From positions 1,302,001 through 1,366,000 of the forward strand of contig NZ_PGES01000001.1 of assembly GCF_002797895.1 (NCBI RefSeq): a stretch of 64,000 nt of DNA, read 5' to 3'. A model generated the notes under the pieces. The model was not told the origin of the DNA. It saw only the letters and a list, made by a program, of their open reading frames with translations, and ran no database searches. The translations under genes were made by a program, and so were the position numbers. Position 1 is the stretch's first letter. Each line of letters opens with the position of its first letter. Below are positions 23,379-30,348 of this stretch, one piece after another. Origin of the DNA: Janthinobacterium sp. 67 (GTDB taxonomy: Bacteria > Pseudomonadota > Gammaproteobacteria > Burkholderiales > Burkholderiaceae_D).

Positions 23379-24260
23379 CTACAGCGCCATCCTGCGCGCC
23401 CATTCATTGCCATCCCACAAGCTGCTCGGGTGTTCTTCCTGCACCACGGGCGCATGCGATTCGTCGAGGTCGCTGAAATCCGCATGCAAGCCATCGCGGA
23501 TGGACACAAAACCGGGCGAGCCGCGCTGGCGCGGGTGGGCCAGCGGCACGTCCTGCACCCGGCGCACCTTGCCCGGGCGGGCGTCGAGCACGACGATACG
23601 GTCGGCCAGATAGACGGCTTCATCAATGTCGTGCGTGACCATGACCATGGTGATGCCCTCGTCCTGCCACAAGCGGCGCAACTCCTGCTGCAAGCGCAAG
23701 CGGGTCAGCGCGTCGAGCGCACCGAGCGGCTCGTCGAGCAGCAGCACGTCGGGCCGCCCGACGAGGGCGCGGGCAATGGCCGCCCGTTGCGACATGCCGC
23801 CCGATAACTGATGCGGGTAGGCATCCGCGTAGCCATCGAGGCCCACGCGCGCAATTTCCGCCGCCACGCGGGCGGCCCGCTCGGCCAGCGGCACCTTGGT
23901 ATTGCTGAAGGCCACGGCCACGTTCTGCTGCACCGTCAGCCAGGGAAACAGGCGGTGGTCCTGGAACACGAGGCCCCGGCGCAGATCCGTGCCACGTATC
24001 GGCACGCCATCGTGCAGCAGCAAGCCCGTGTAATCCGTATCGAGGCCCGCCAGCAGGCGCAGCAAGGTGGACTTGCCGCAGCCGGACGCGCCCACGATGG
24101 CGACGAATTCGCCCGGCGCGATGGTCAGCGAAATATCGTCGAGCACGGGCAGCGGCGTGCCTTTCAGCGAAAACGACTTGCTCACGTGCTGCACTTGCAA
24201 GCCGCCGCTCAGGTACTGCTGTTGCGGCGACAAGGTCGATGGGGAAACGAAATCATTCAT
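23379..24260 (-). CDS. SsuB-type ABC transporter ATPase
   Basis: 293 residues. Walker A GASGCGKST (57-65), signature LSGGMSQ (152-158) and Walker B DVLLLDEP (171-178), with Q-loop and TVMVTHDIDEAVYLADRI later, are those of the nitrate/sulfonate/taurine family. It powers the two permeases encoded upstream. The ATG at 24260 overlaps the MFS gene stop by 4 bp. The last 30 residues (SHAPVVQEEHPSSLWDGNEWARRMAL) are an extra tail beyond the usual SsuB end. Confidence 0.92.
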   Translation of the reverse strand: MNDFVSPSTLSPQQQYLSGGLQVQHVSKSFSLKGTPLPVLDDISLTIAPGEFVAIVGASGCGKSTLLRLLAGLDTDYTGLLLHDGVPIRGTDLRRGLVFQDHRLFPWLTVQQNVAVAFSNTKVPLAERAARVAAEIARVGLDGYADAYPHQLSGGMSQRAAIARALVGRPDVLLLDEPLGALDALTRLRLQQELRRLWQDEGITMVMVTHDIDEAVYLADRIVVLDARPGKVRRVQDVPLAHPRQRGSPGFVSIRDGLHADFSDLDESHAPVVQEEHPSSLWDGNEWARRMAL

Positions 24261-25522
24261 GGCGCACTCTCTGCGGTGGGGGCGAGGGAAGGAATGGCGG
24301 CGGGCGGCGCCCGGCGCAGCCAGCGGCTGCCGTGGAACACCAGCCAGGCGGCCAGCCAGGGAAATAGCCAGATCAGGAACACATTGCGCAAGCCCGTCAG
24401 GTCGGCCAGGCGGCCCGCCGCCAGCGCGCCGGCCGTGCCACCCACCATGCCGAACAGGGTCAAGTGGGCCGAGACCCTGGCCTTGTCGACGGGCGCGCGG
24501 GCGATATTGTCCGTATTGACGAGGTTATTCACGCCCAGTCCCAGGCCCAGCAGCATGGAGGCGGCCAGGTAGGCGATGCTGGAAGGCCATAGGCCGAGGA
24601 TCAGCAAGGCGGCCATGATGGCCAGGTGGGCGCCGCCATACAGTTGCTCACGGTAGCGGCTGGCCAGCACGAAGCGCCCCAGGAGCAGCAGCACCAGCAC
24701 GCAACTCAAGCCCTGCACGGCCATCAGCCAGACGGAGTGATGCGCAGGCCAGTGCAGCACGCGGATGGCCAGCAAGATGGAAAACACGCCCACGCTGGAC
24801 GCCGTAAAGCTGGCGAGGATCTCGAACAGATACGTGCTGCGCACGATGGGCAGGCGCAGCAGTTCGCGCAGGCTGGCCGCGCCGGGCAACAAAGCCTGGC
24901 CCTCCAGCTTGCGCGGCGCCGTATTGCTGGGCAACACTTGCCAGCCCAGCACGGCCAGGATGGCGAACATCAGGGCGGAAATCAAAAAGCCTGCTTTGAG
25001 CCCCAGCTGCGCGATCAGGTAATTGCCGCACAAGGGTCCGAGGAATTGCATGCCCAGGATCAAGGTCCCCTTGTACCAGCCCGCCTTGCCCTGGCCCAGT
25101 TCCGGCAGGCGCACGAGAAACACGGTACTCATGGCAACGATGCGCAGCGAGATGCACAGGCCAACCAAGAACATCAGCAGGGCCACCCATTGCCAGCCCG
25201 GCAGCCACGGCAGCACGCAAAAGGCCAGCGCCAGGCTCAGGCTCACTCCCGCGTACAAATGCTTGGGATTACCGCGCGACAAGATATAGCCGGCCGGAAT
25301 GGTACCGAGCGCCATGGCCAGGGTTTCCGCGCTGCTGATCGCGGCCAGCTGGAAATTGCTCACGTGCAAATGTAACCCCAGCAGGGTCGCCAGCACCTTG
25401 TTCATGCCGATGGTCACGCCAGACAACAAGGTCAAGCCGATAAAGCGCAGCAGGAAGGCGCGCAGCTCGCCTTCGCGGGCGGTGACGGCCGCGTCTGACT
25501 GGAATGGCAAGGATTCACTCAC
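24257..25522 (-). CDS. MFS transporter within the sulfonate operon
   Basis: 421 residues with about twelve membrane segments (first at 25-50, last near 385-405). The MFS loop 2-3 motif appears as PAGYILSRGNPKHLY at about residue 77 and the central loop is charged. Fatty-acid or drug efflux relatives have this general form; no substrate can be inferred. It overlaps the permease gene upstream by 8 bp and the ATPase gene downstream by 4 bp, so it is embedded in the ABC operon. Export of a desulfurised carbon skeleton is a reasonable guess. Confidence 0.85.
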   Translation of the reverse strand: MSESLPFQSDAAVTAREGELRAFLLRFIGLTLLSGVTIGMNKVLATLLGLHLHVSNFQLAAISSAETLAMALGTIPAGYILSRGNPKHLYAGVSLSLALAFCVLPWLPGWQWVALLMFLVGLCISLRIVAMSTVFLVRLPELGQGKAGWYKGTLILGMQFLGPLCGNYLIAQLGLKAGFLISALMFAILAVLGWQVLPSNTAPRKLEGQALLPGAASLRELLRLPIVRSTYLFEILASFTASSVGVFSILLAIRVLHWPAHHSVWLMAVQGLSCVLVLLLLGRFVLASRYREQLYGGAHLAIMAALLILGLWPSSIAYLAASMLLGLGLGVNNLVNTDNIARAPVDKARVSAHLTLFGMVGGTAGALAAGRLADLTGLRNVFLIWLFPWLAAWLVFHGSRWLRRAPPAAIPSLAPTAESAP

Positions 25523-26279
25523 TGCTGCGCCCCTTCACCAACAGGCGCGCGAGCCGCGCGAACGCCACGTTCATCGCTTGCGCCAGCAAGGCGATCACGA
25601 GCACGGCCAGCAGGACGACGTCCATGCGGCCCGACACTTCGCCATTGAGCAGCAAGGAACCCATGCCGGGGCCAGCCGAAAACAGCAGTTCGCCACCCAG
25701 GCAAGCGAGCCAGGCGAACGCCAGCGCATGCGTGACGCCGGTGACGATGGCCGGCATGGCGCCCGGCAACAGAATCTGGCGCAGGGTCTGCGTGCGCGTC
25801 AGGGTCAGCACCTGCCCCACTTCGCGCAAGCGCCCCTCCACCTGCCGCATGCCCGCATACGTGTTGAGCACGGTGGGATAAAAGGCGGCGATGGCGATCA
25901 CCAGCAGCTTGGCGCCATCGCCATTGCCCACCCACAAGCCCAACAAGGGGATCAGGCCCAGCAGCGGGACTTGGCGGATGCTGTGGAACAGCGGGCCGAT
26001 CAGCCGGTCCGCCAGCGGCGACTGCGCCATCAGCGCGCCCGTGACGATGCCGGCGCTGCCGCCCAGCAGCAAGCCGGCCAATGTCCTGCCCAGGCTGGCG
26101 CGCAAATGCACCCACAGTTCGCCCGTCAAGACCAGGTCGCGCAAGCTGTGCGCCAGGTCGCCCAGCGAGACAAAGATATAGGCGGCCGCCGCGCCTTGGC
26201 CCGAGGCCCATTGCCAGGCGCCCAGCAAGGCCAGCGGCAGCAGCGCACCCTTGATGATCAGTACCAAACGCTGCTTCAT
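25515..26279 (-). CDS. SsuC-type ABC permease (second of two)
   Basis: 254 residues from ATG 26279, which overlaps the upstream permease stop by 4 bp. Six membrane segments; the BPD_transp_1 EAA-like loop is GMRQVEGRLREVGQVLTLTRTQTLRQILLPGAMPAIVTGVTHAL at about residues 145-190. This matches the SsuC/TauC family. With the other permease it probably forms a heterodimeric channel, whereas SsuC is normally a homodimer, so two different permeases are a departure from the E. coli arrangement. Confidence 0.9.
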   Translation of the reverse strand: MKQRLVLIIKGALLPLALLGAWQWASGQGAAAAYIFVSLGDLAHSLRDLVLTGELWVHLRASLGRTLAGLLLGGSAGIVTGALMAQSPLADRLIGPLFHSIRQVPLLGLIPLLGLWVGNGDGAKLLVIAIAAFYPTVLNTYAGMRQVEGRLREVGQVLTLTRTQTLRQILLPGAMPAIVTGVTHALAFAWLACLGGELLFSAGPGMGSLLLNGEVSGRMDVVLLAVLVIALLAQAMNVAFARLARLLVKGRSSE

Positions 26280-27112
26280 GCAGATTCTCCATTCCGTTTC
26301 CAGCGCATCAGCCGTGCTTCCAGCGCATGGCAGAGCCGGTCCAGGCCGAAGCCGATCACGCCCGTCAGCACCACGCCCACCATCACCACGTCGAGGCGGA
26401 ACATTTGCCGGCCCATTTCCATCATCTGGCCCAGGCCGCTGTCGGCGGCCAGCAATTCCGCGCCCACCAGCACCATCCACGAACGCGACAGGGCGATGCG
26501 CATGCCCGTCAGTGCGGCCGGCACGATGGCGGGCAGGACGATCAGGCGGATGCGCTGCCAGCGCGAAAAGCAATACACTTGCGCCACTTCAAAGTAGCGC
26601 TGCGACAGGTTGCGGATGGCGTCATGCACGGCCAGCGCGACGATAAAGAAACTGGCCTTGGCCACGATAAACACCTTGAAACTCTCGCCTATGCCGAACA
26701 ACAAGATAAACAGGGGGATCAGGGCGACCGTGGGCAGCTGGCGCAAGACATTGAAGGTGGGGTCGACATAGCTGCGCAAGCCTGGCGACAAGCCCAGTAC
26801 GACGCCAAACGCCAGGCCCGCGCTGGCGCCCAGGCCAAAGCCGCTCAGCAGGCGGAACAGGCTGATGGCCAGGTGCTGGCCCAGTTCGCCGCTGTCGGCC
26901 AGGTCGCGCGCCGTCAGCAGCACTTGCCATGGCGACATCAAAATGTGCGCAGGCATCCATTCGAAGGTGGTGGCGGCCGTCCACAGCAGCAGCAAGGCCA
27001 GCGGCGACGCCCACACGGACCAGGGCGAGCGCAGAAAGCGCCGCAGCCGGGGAACAGAAGCCGCACGCGCTGGCGCGGGGGCGCGCGGCAGGGTGATCGT
27101 GAGGGAAGTCAT
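26276..27112 (-). CDS. SsuC-type ABC permease (first of two)
   Basis: 278 residues from ATG 27112, which overlaps the binding-protein stop by 4 bp. Six membrane segments and the EAA loop VAQVYCFSRWQRIRLIVLPAIVPAALTGMRIAL at about 175-210 identify it as a sulfonate/nitrate/taurine permease. The N-terminal 30 residues are proline-rich and precede the first helix. It is the partner of the permease encoded directly downstream. Confidence 0.9.
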   Translation of the reverse strand: MTSLTITLPRAPAPARAASVPRLRRFLRSPWSVWASPLALLLLWTAATTFEWMPAHILMSPWQVLLTARDLADSGELGQHLAISLFRLLSGFGLGASAGLAFGVVLGLSPGLRSYVDPTFNVLRQLPTVALIPLFILLFGIGESFKVFIVAKASFFIVALAVHDAIRNLSQRYFEVAQVYCFSRWQRIRLIVLPAIVPAALTGMRIALSRSWMVLVGAELLAADSGLGQMMEMGRQMFRLDVVMVGVVLTGVIGFGLDRLCHALEARLMRWKRNGESA

Positions 27113-28179
27113 GGCGCCCAGTAAGTTTGCAATTTCAGCTGCGCCAGCGCCTGGTTGACGAACTGGGGCGCGAACAGGCTGTCGACTTGCAAGGGCCGCG
27201 CTATCAGGCCCGCGCTCTTCGCATACGCCGCCTCGCCCACGTAATGCTGGCGCAGGCTGGCCGTAAACAGGGGCGACCAGCGCGCCTGCCACGGCGTATG
27301 ATCGCCCGCCAGTTCGCGCCGCACGACGCTTTCCACCTGGCCCGCGGCCGCCTCGGTGCGCACGTATTCATCTTCGCCGCCGGCGCCGGCGGCCCGGTGG
27401 TGCTCGCGCACATAGGCCGTCACCACCAGCTGGGCCAGCTGCGGATAGCGTTGCAGGAAACCGCTGTCGGCCCACAGTTCCGCGCGCATCTTCCAGTCCT
27501 GCGGCGGCGCCTTGCTGGCCCATATGATCTTGCCCACCCTCTTATCTTCGAGCAGGAAAGCGTCGCTGAGGGTAAAGAAGGCGTCCGCGCCACCGGTCGC
27601 CACGGCCGCCGCGCCCGCCTGGGGATTGAGGTTGAGGATTTTCACGTCGCGCAAGCTCATGCCGTTCGCTTCCAGCAGGCGCGCGAACGGGTATTCCCAC
27701 GGCCGGCCACGGTGCAGGGCGATCTTCTTGCCCTTCAAATCCTTGATCGACCTGGCCGTCGAGCCGTTCGGCACCACCAGATAGGTGTTGTTGGCGCTGC
27801 CGCCGGGCAAGATCAGCCGCGTCCGCAAGCCCGAGGCATTGGCGATAATCGACGGCAGATCGCCATACTGCGCCAGGTCGATCGAGTGGTTGGCAAACGC
27901 CTCGTTGACTTGCGTCGCCACGGAATTGGTCGTGACGGGCACCCATTCCAGCTTCACGCCCAGCTTGCCCAGCTCGGCCGCCAGCCAGCCTTGCGAGGCC
28001 ACCTGGGCGGCCGAGCCGGCAAACACGGTCTTGCCGGACGGCGCCGTGCGCGCCACGACGGCGATGCGCACGGCGGCCGGCAACGGTTCGGCGGCGGCCA
28101 TCATTGGCGCCAGCAGGCTGGCCGCCAAGGCGGCGGAGACGAGCGCGCGCCAGTGCAAACGTAAGAATTTCAATGACAT
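27109..28179 (-). CDS. SsuA-like ABC substrate-binding protein (first copy)
   Basis: 356 residues. A signal peptide ends at about residue 30 (APMMAAAEP). It has the NMT1/SsuA fold: LEWVPVTTNSVATQVNEAFANHSIDLAQYGDLPSII near 78-110 and ALHRGRPWEYPFARLL near 150. The gene lies 22 bp downstream of the aldolase-like gene and overlaps the first permease by 4 bp. It is probably the main binding protein of the import system, with the second copy at the operon end adding substrate range. Confidence 0.88.
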   Translation of the reverse strand: MSLKFLRLHWRALVSAALAASLLAPMMAAAEPLPAAVRIAVVARTAPSGKTVFAGSAAQVASQGWLAAELGKLGVKLEWVPVTTNSVATQVNEAFANHSIDLAQYGDLPSIIANASGLRTRLILPGGSANNTYLVVPNGSTARSIKDLKGKKIALHRGRPWEYPFARLLEANGMSLRDVKILNLNPQAGAAAVATGGADAFFTLSDAFLLEDKRVGKIIWASKAPPQDWKMRAELWADSGFLQRYPQLAQLVVTAYVREHHRAAGAGGEDEYVRTEAAAGQVESVVRRELAGDHTPWQARWSPLFTASLRQHYVGEAAYAKSAGLIARPLQVDSLFAPQFVNQALAQLKLQTYWAP

Positions 28180-28201
28180 CGTGGGCCTGTTCTTGAACGG
28201 T

Positions 28202-28951
28202 TTATACCAAGTCGGTGGCGGGCAATAACGACAAGGCGCGCGCCGTGTCGATCAGCTTGCTCATCTTCCATTGCTGCAGCAGCACGCCGGGGCCGAAGTC
28301 GCGCGAACCGCCGATGGCTTCGGCCGCGATCTGTATCTGCGCGCCCTCTTCCAGCAGCAGGATGAACTCGGCCAGCTTCAGCAAGCCCTGCTTGCCCCAC
28401 ACGGTGGCGCCGCCATTCGCTTCCAGGATGGCCGTCGCATGCGTATTGCGCGCGATTTCGCCGAGGATGAAATCGACTTCCGGCTGGCGGCGGTCGATAT
28501 AGATGGGAATTTCGCGTATCAGCTGGAAGCGCTGCACGGGCACGTAGCGGATCGGCAGCGTGCGGTGCGTCTGCGCCCAGGCGCCCAGCGATGGCGAGTG
28601 CACGTGCGAGATCGACGTGACTTCCGGCCGTTCGCGGAACAGCTTTAAATAGCGCGCACCGCCGTTATTCGCGTCGCCGACGATCACCGTGCCATCGAGC
28701 GCCAGCACGGCCGCCTTCAATGGCTGGCCGCGACGGAACGGGCCCGGATCGTTGACCACCACGGCCTTGTCGCCGCCCGGCGTGCGCTCGACAAAGCCCA
28801 CCGTGCCGTTGGCCGTCAGGCTGCCCGTCTCGCGCAAGCCGTCGAAGGCGATCTGCGCGTCGCGCCGCACCTGCTCGACGAAGGCCAGTTCGGCCGCCGT
28901 CAGGTCCTGCGCCTGTACTTGTTGTGCTTCCGCTTGTGCCACGTCTGTCAT
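28202..28951 (-). CDS. Class II aldolase/adducin-family protein
   Basis: 249 residues from ATG 28951 (GGAG six bases upstream; ATG 28963 would add four residues). The class II aldolase fold is shown by ANGTVGFVERTPGGDKAVVVNDPG, the metal-binding HVHSPSLGAW (about residue 120) and a later THATAILEANGGATVWG strand. Members of this family cleave or epimerise hydroxy-acids or phosphorylated sugars. It is the first gene of the operon, directly after a consensus sigma-54 promoter. Possible work on a carbon fragment released from a sulfonate is inferred from context. Confidence 0.82.
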   Translation of the reverse strand: MTDVAQAEAQQVQAQDLTAAELAFVEQVRRDAQIAFDGLRETGSLTANGTVGFVERTPGGDKAVVVNDPGPFRRGQPLKAAVLALDGTVIVGDANNGGARYLKLFRERPEVTSISHVHSPSLGAWAQTHRTLPIRYVPVQRFQLIREIPIYIDRRQPEVDFILGEIARNTHATAILEANGGATVWGKQGLLKLAEFILLLEEGAQIQIAAEAIGGSRDFGPGVLLQQWKMSKLIDTARALSLLPATDLV

Positions 28952-29004
28952 GTCATGCTCCATTTGCTTGAGTTGGAATACGGGTCAGTCATGCCTCTAC
29001 TTTC

Positions 29005-29019
29005 GCAAGACGCGTGCCA
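29005..29019 (-). promoter_or_regulatory. Sigma-54 promoter of the sulfonate operon
   Basis: The minus strand reads TGGCACGCGTCTTGC, an exact match to the TGGCACG-N4-TTGC consensus, with GG and GC ten bases apart. It lies 53 bp upstream of the aldolase-like start. Confidence 0.85.
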
Positions 29020-29048
29020 GCCCTGGGGCTCCGAAAATGGTGGCGCAC

Positions 29049-29118
29049 TGCTGCCTGCGCAACAGCGGCTGCTGGCATGGCAGCAGGAGCTTGCACACGC
29101 GCTGTCGGCAAGCCAGCA
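29049..29118. promoter_or_regulatory. Upstream activator sites shared by two divergent sigma-54 promoters
   Basis: Three related dyads lie between the two promoters: TGCTGCCTGCGCAACAGCG (29049-29067), TGCTGGCATGGCAGCA (29070-29085) and CGCTGTCGGCAAGCCAGCA (29100-29118). Similar dyads occur before the TonB receptor and the monooxygenase genes. They are the natural candidates for the binding sites of the sigma-54 activator at 35439-36632. Confidence 0.6.
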
Positions 29119-29126
29119 AGCGGCGC

Positions 29127-29142
29127 GGGCACGTTTCCTGCA
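29127..29142 (+). promoter_or_regulatory. Sigma-54 promoter of DszB-like copy 2
   Basis: GGGCACGTTTCCTGCA has the GG-N10-GC spacing and differs from TGGCACG-N4-TTGCA at two positions. It is 34 bp upstream of the ATG at 29177. Confidence 0.75.
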
Positions 29143-29176
29143 CGGTTCCAGGCTTCACCCACCACCAAGGAATCCC

Positions 29177-30229
29177 ATGACTACCGCAACATCCCCCGCC
29201 GTCGATACCGTCTGGTTCACCCGCTGCCCCGTGCCCACGGCCACGGGCCTGGCCTATAAACTGGGCTGGCTGGACGAGGAATTCGCCCGCGACGGCATCG
29301 CCCTGAAAACCCTGCAGGAAGTGGGCGGCGAACTGGCGCGCCACCATTACGACCACGGCCTGTCCACGCTCGTGCGCGAAGGCGGCAACCTGCTGGCCCT
29401 GCCCGCGCGCGCGCAAGGGGCGCCCACGCGCCTGATCGGCCTGACGTGGATCGATGAATGGCAAGCCATCCTCGTGCGCCCCGGCTCCGGCATCGCGACG
29501 CCGGCGCAGCTGCAGGGCAAGCGCCTGGCGCTGCCCGTGTTCCGCGCCGAGGACTTGCGCGAAAACCGGCGCGGGCGCAGCATCGCGCGCGGCATGAGCC
29601 TGGCCGGCTACAAGGGCGTGCTGGCCTCGGCCGGCCTCACCTTGGACGATGTACGGCTGGTGGAAGTGGGTGCCGACGCCCAGCCCTCGGCCAATCTCGG
29701 CGCGGGCCTGTGGCAAGGCATCGCGCCGCTGCTGCGCGGCGAAGTCGACGCCGTCTACGTGAAAGGCGCGGCGGCGGCCGAAGCGGCCCGCACGGCGGGG
29801 CTGGAAGTGGGCATCGACATCGACGCCCTGCCGGACCGGCGCTTCCGCGTGAACAACGGCACGCCGCGCCCGATCACCGTGCATGAAACGATGCTGGAAC
29901 AGCATTTCGAGCTGGTCGTGCGCTTTTTGACGCAGACCCTGCGCGCCGCGCACTGGGCCCGCAGCCACCAGGCCGACGTGCTGGCCATCCTGCAGGGCGA
30001 GACCCGGGCCGGCGCCGACGCCGTGGCGGAAGCTTATCGGGACGGTTTTCATCTGACCCTGGCGCCCGACCTGTCCTACGACAAGGTGGCGCTGTTCCGC
30101 CAGCAAAAGGATTTTCAGCTGCAGCACGGCTTCCTCGATCGCGACGTGGATATCGAAAGCTGGATCGACCGCAGGCCTTTGGAGGAGGCGCAGCGGCGGC
30201 TGGAGGCGTTGTTGCGGGTGGCGGCTTGA
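29177..30229 (+). CDS. DszB-like sulfinate desulfinase (copy 2)
   Basis: 350 residues from ATG 29177 (AAGGA six bases upstream), no signal peptide. The same active-site pattern as copy 1 is present: Cys17 in VWFTRCPVPT, His57 in RHHYDHG and Arg67 in LVREGGN, with the His-Arg spacing of ten. It is only moderately similar to copy 1 elsewhere, and the catalytic triad is conserved in both. It is transcribed alone, divergently from the operon that carries copy 1, under its own sigma-54 promoter. Two desulfinases suggest different sulfinate products from the two monooxygenases. Confidence 0.72.
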   Translation: MTTATSPAVDTVWFTRCPVPTATGLAYKLGWLDEEFARDGIALKTLQEVGGELARHHYDHGLSTLVREGGNLLALPARAQGAPTRLIGLTWIDEWQAILVRPGSGIATPAQLQGKRLALPVFRAEDLRENRRGRSIARGMSLAGYKGVLASAGLTLDDVRLVEVGADAQPSANLGAGLWQGIAPLLRGEVDAVYVKGAAAAEAARTAGLEVGIDIDALPDRRFRVNNGTPRPITVHETMLEQHFELVVRFLTQTLRAAHWARSHQADVLAILQGETRAGADAVAEAYRDGFHLTLAPDLSYDKVALFRQQKDFQLQHGFLDRDVDIESWIDRRPLEEAQRRLEALLRVAA

Positions 30230-30241
30230 TGCGGTGGTGGT

Positions 30242-30274
30242 GTTGTCGGCTTACGCTGCGCTAAGCCGACCTAC
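30242..30274. repeat. Intergenic GTNGTCGGCTTA...TAAGCCGACCTAC repeat
   Basis: A 33-bp imperfect dyad between convergent genes, with arms GTCGGCTTA and TAAGCCGAC. Related copies lie at 54145-54394 and 62988-63028. It belongs to a repeat family common between genes in this group of bacteria. Confidence 0.7.
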
Positions 30275-30301
30275 CGCTGCGCCAGGCCGGCCTACCTGAT
30301 C

Positions 30302-30328
30302 AAAAAAATGGCCGGCGAGTTTGCCGGC
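30302..30328 (-). terminator. Intrinsic terminator of the TonB receptor gene
   Basis: On the minus strand GCCGGC (30323-30328), a 6-nt loop and GCCGGC (30311-30316) form a hairpin followed by CATTTTTTT (30302-30310). It lies 20 bp after the receptor stop. Confidence 0.8.
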
Positions 30329-30348
30329 TTCACATCAATCAATCGCCA

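Noticed and set aside
29079..29096. TGGCAGCAGGAGCTTGCA as a sigma-54 promoter
   Set aside because: GG and GC are twelve rather than ten bases apart. The sites at 29005 and 29127 have correct spacing; this one is part of the activator-dyad cluster.
28919..29176. Longer N-terminus for DszB-like copy 2 starting at 28919
   Set aside because: It would run through both sigma-54 promoters and the activator sites; the ATG at 29177 has AAGGA and gives the CPVP motif at the expected distance.
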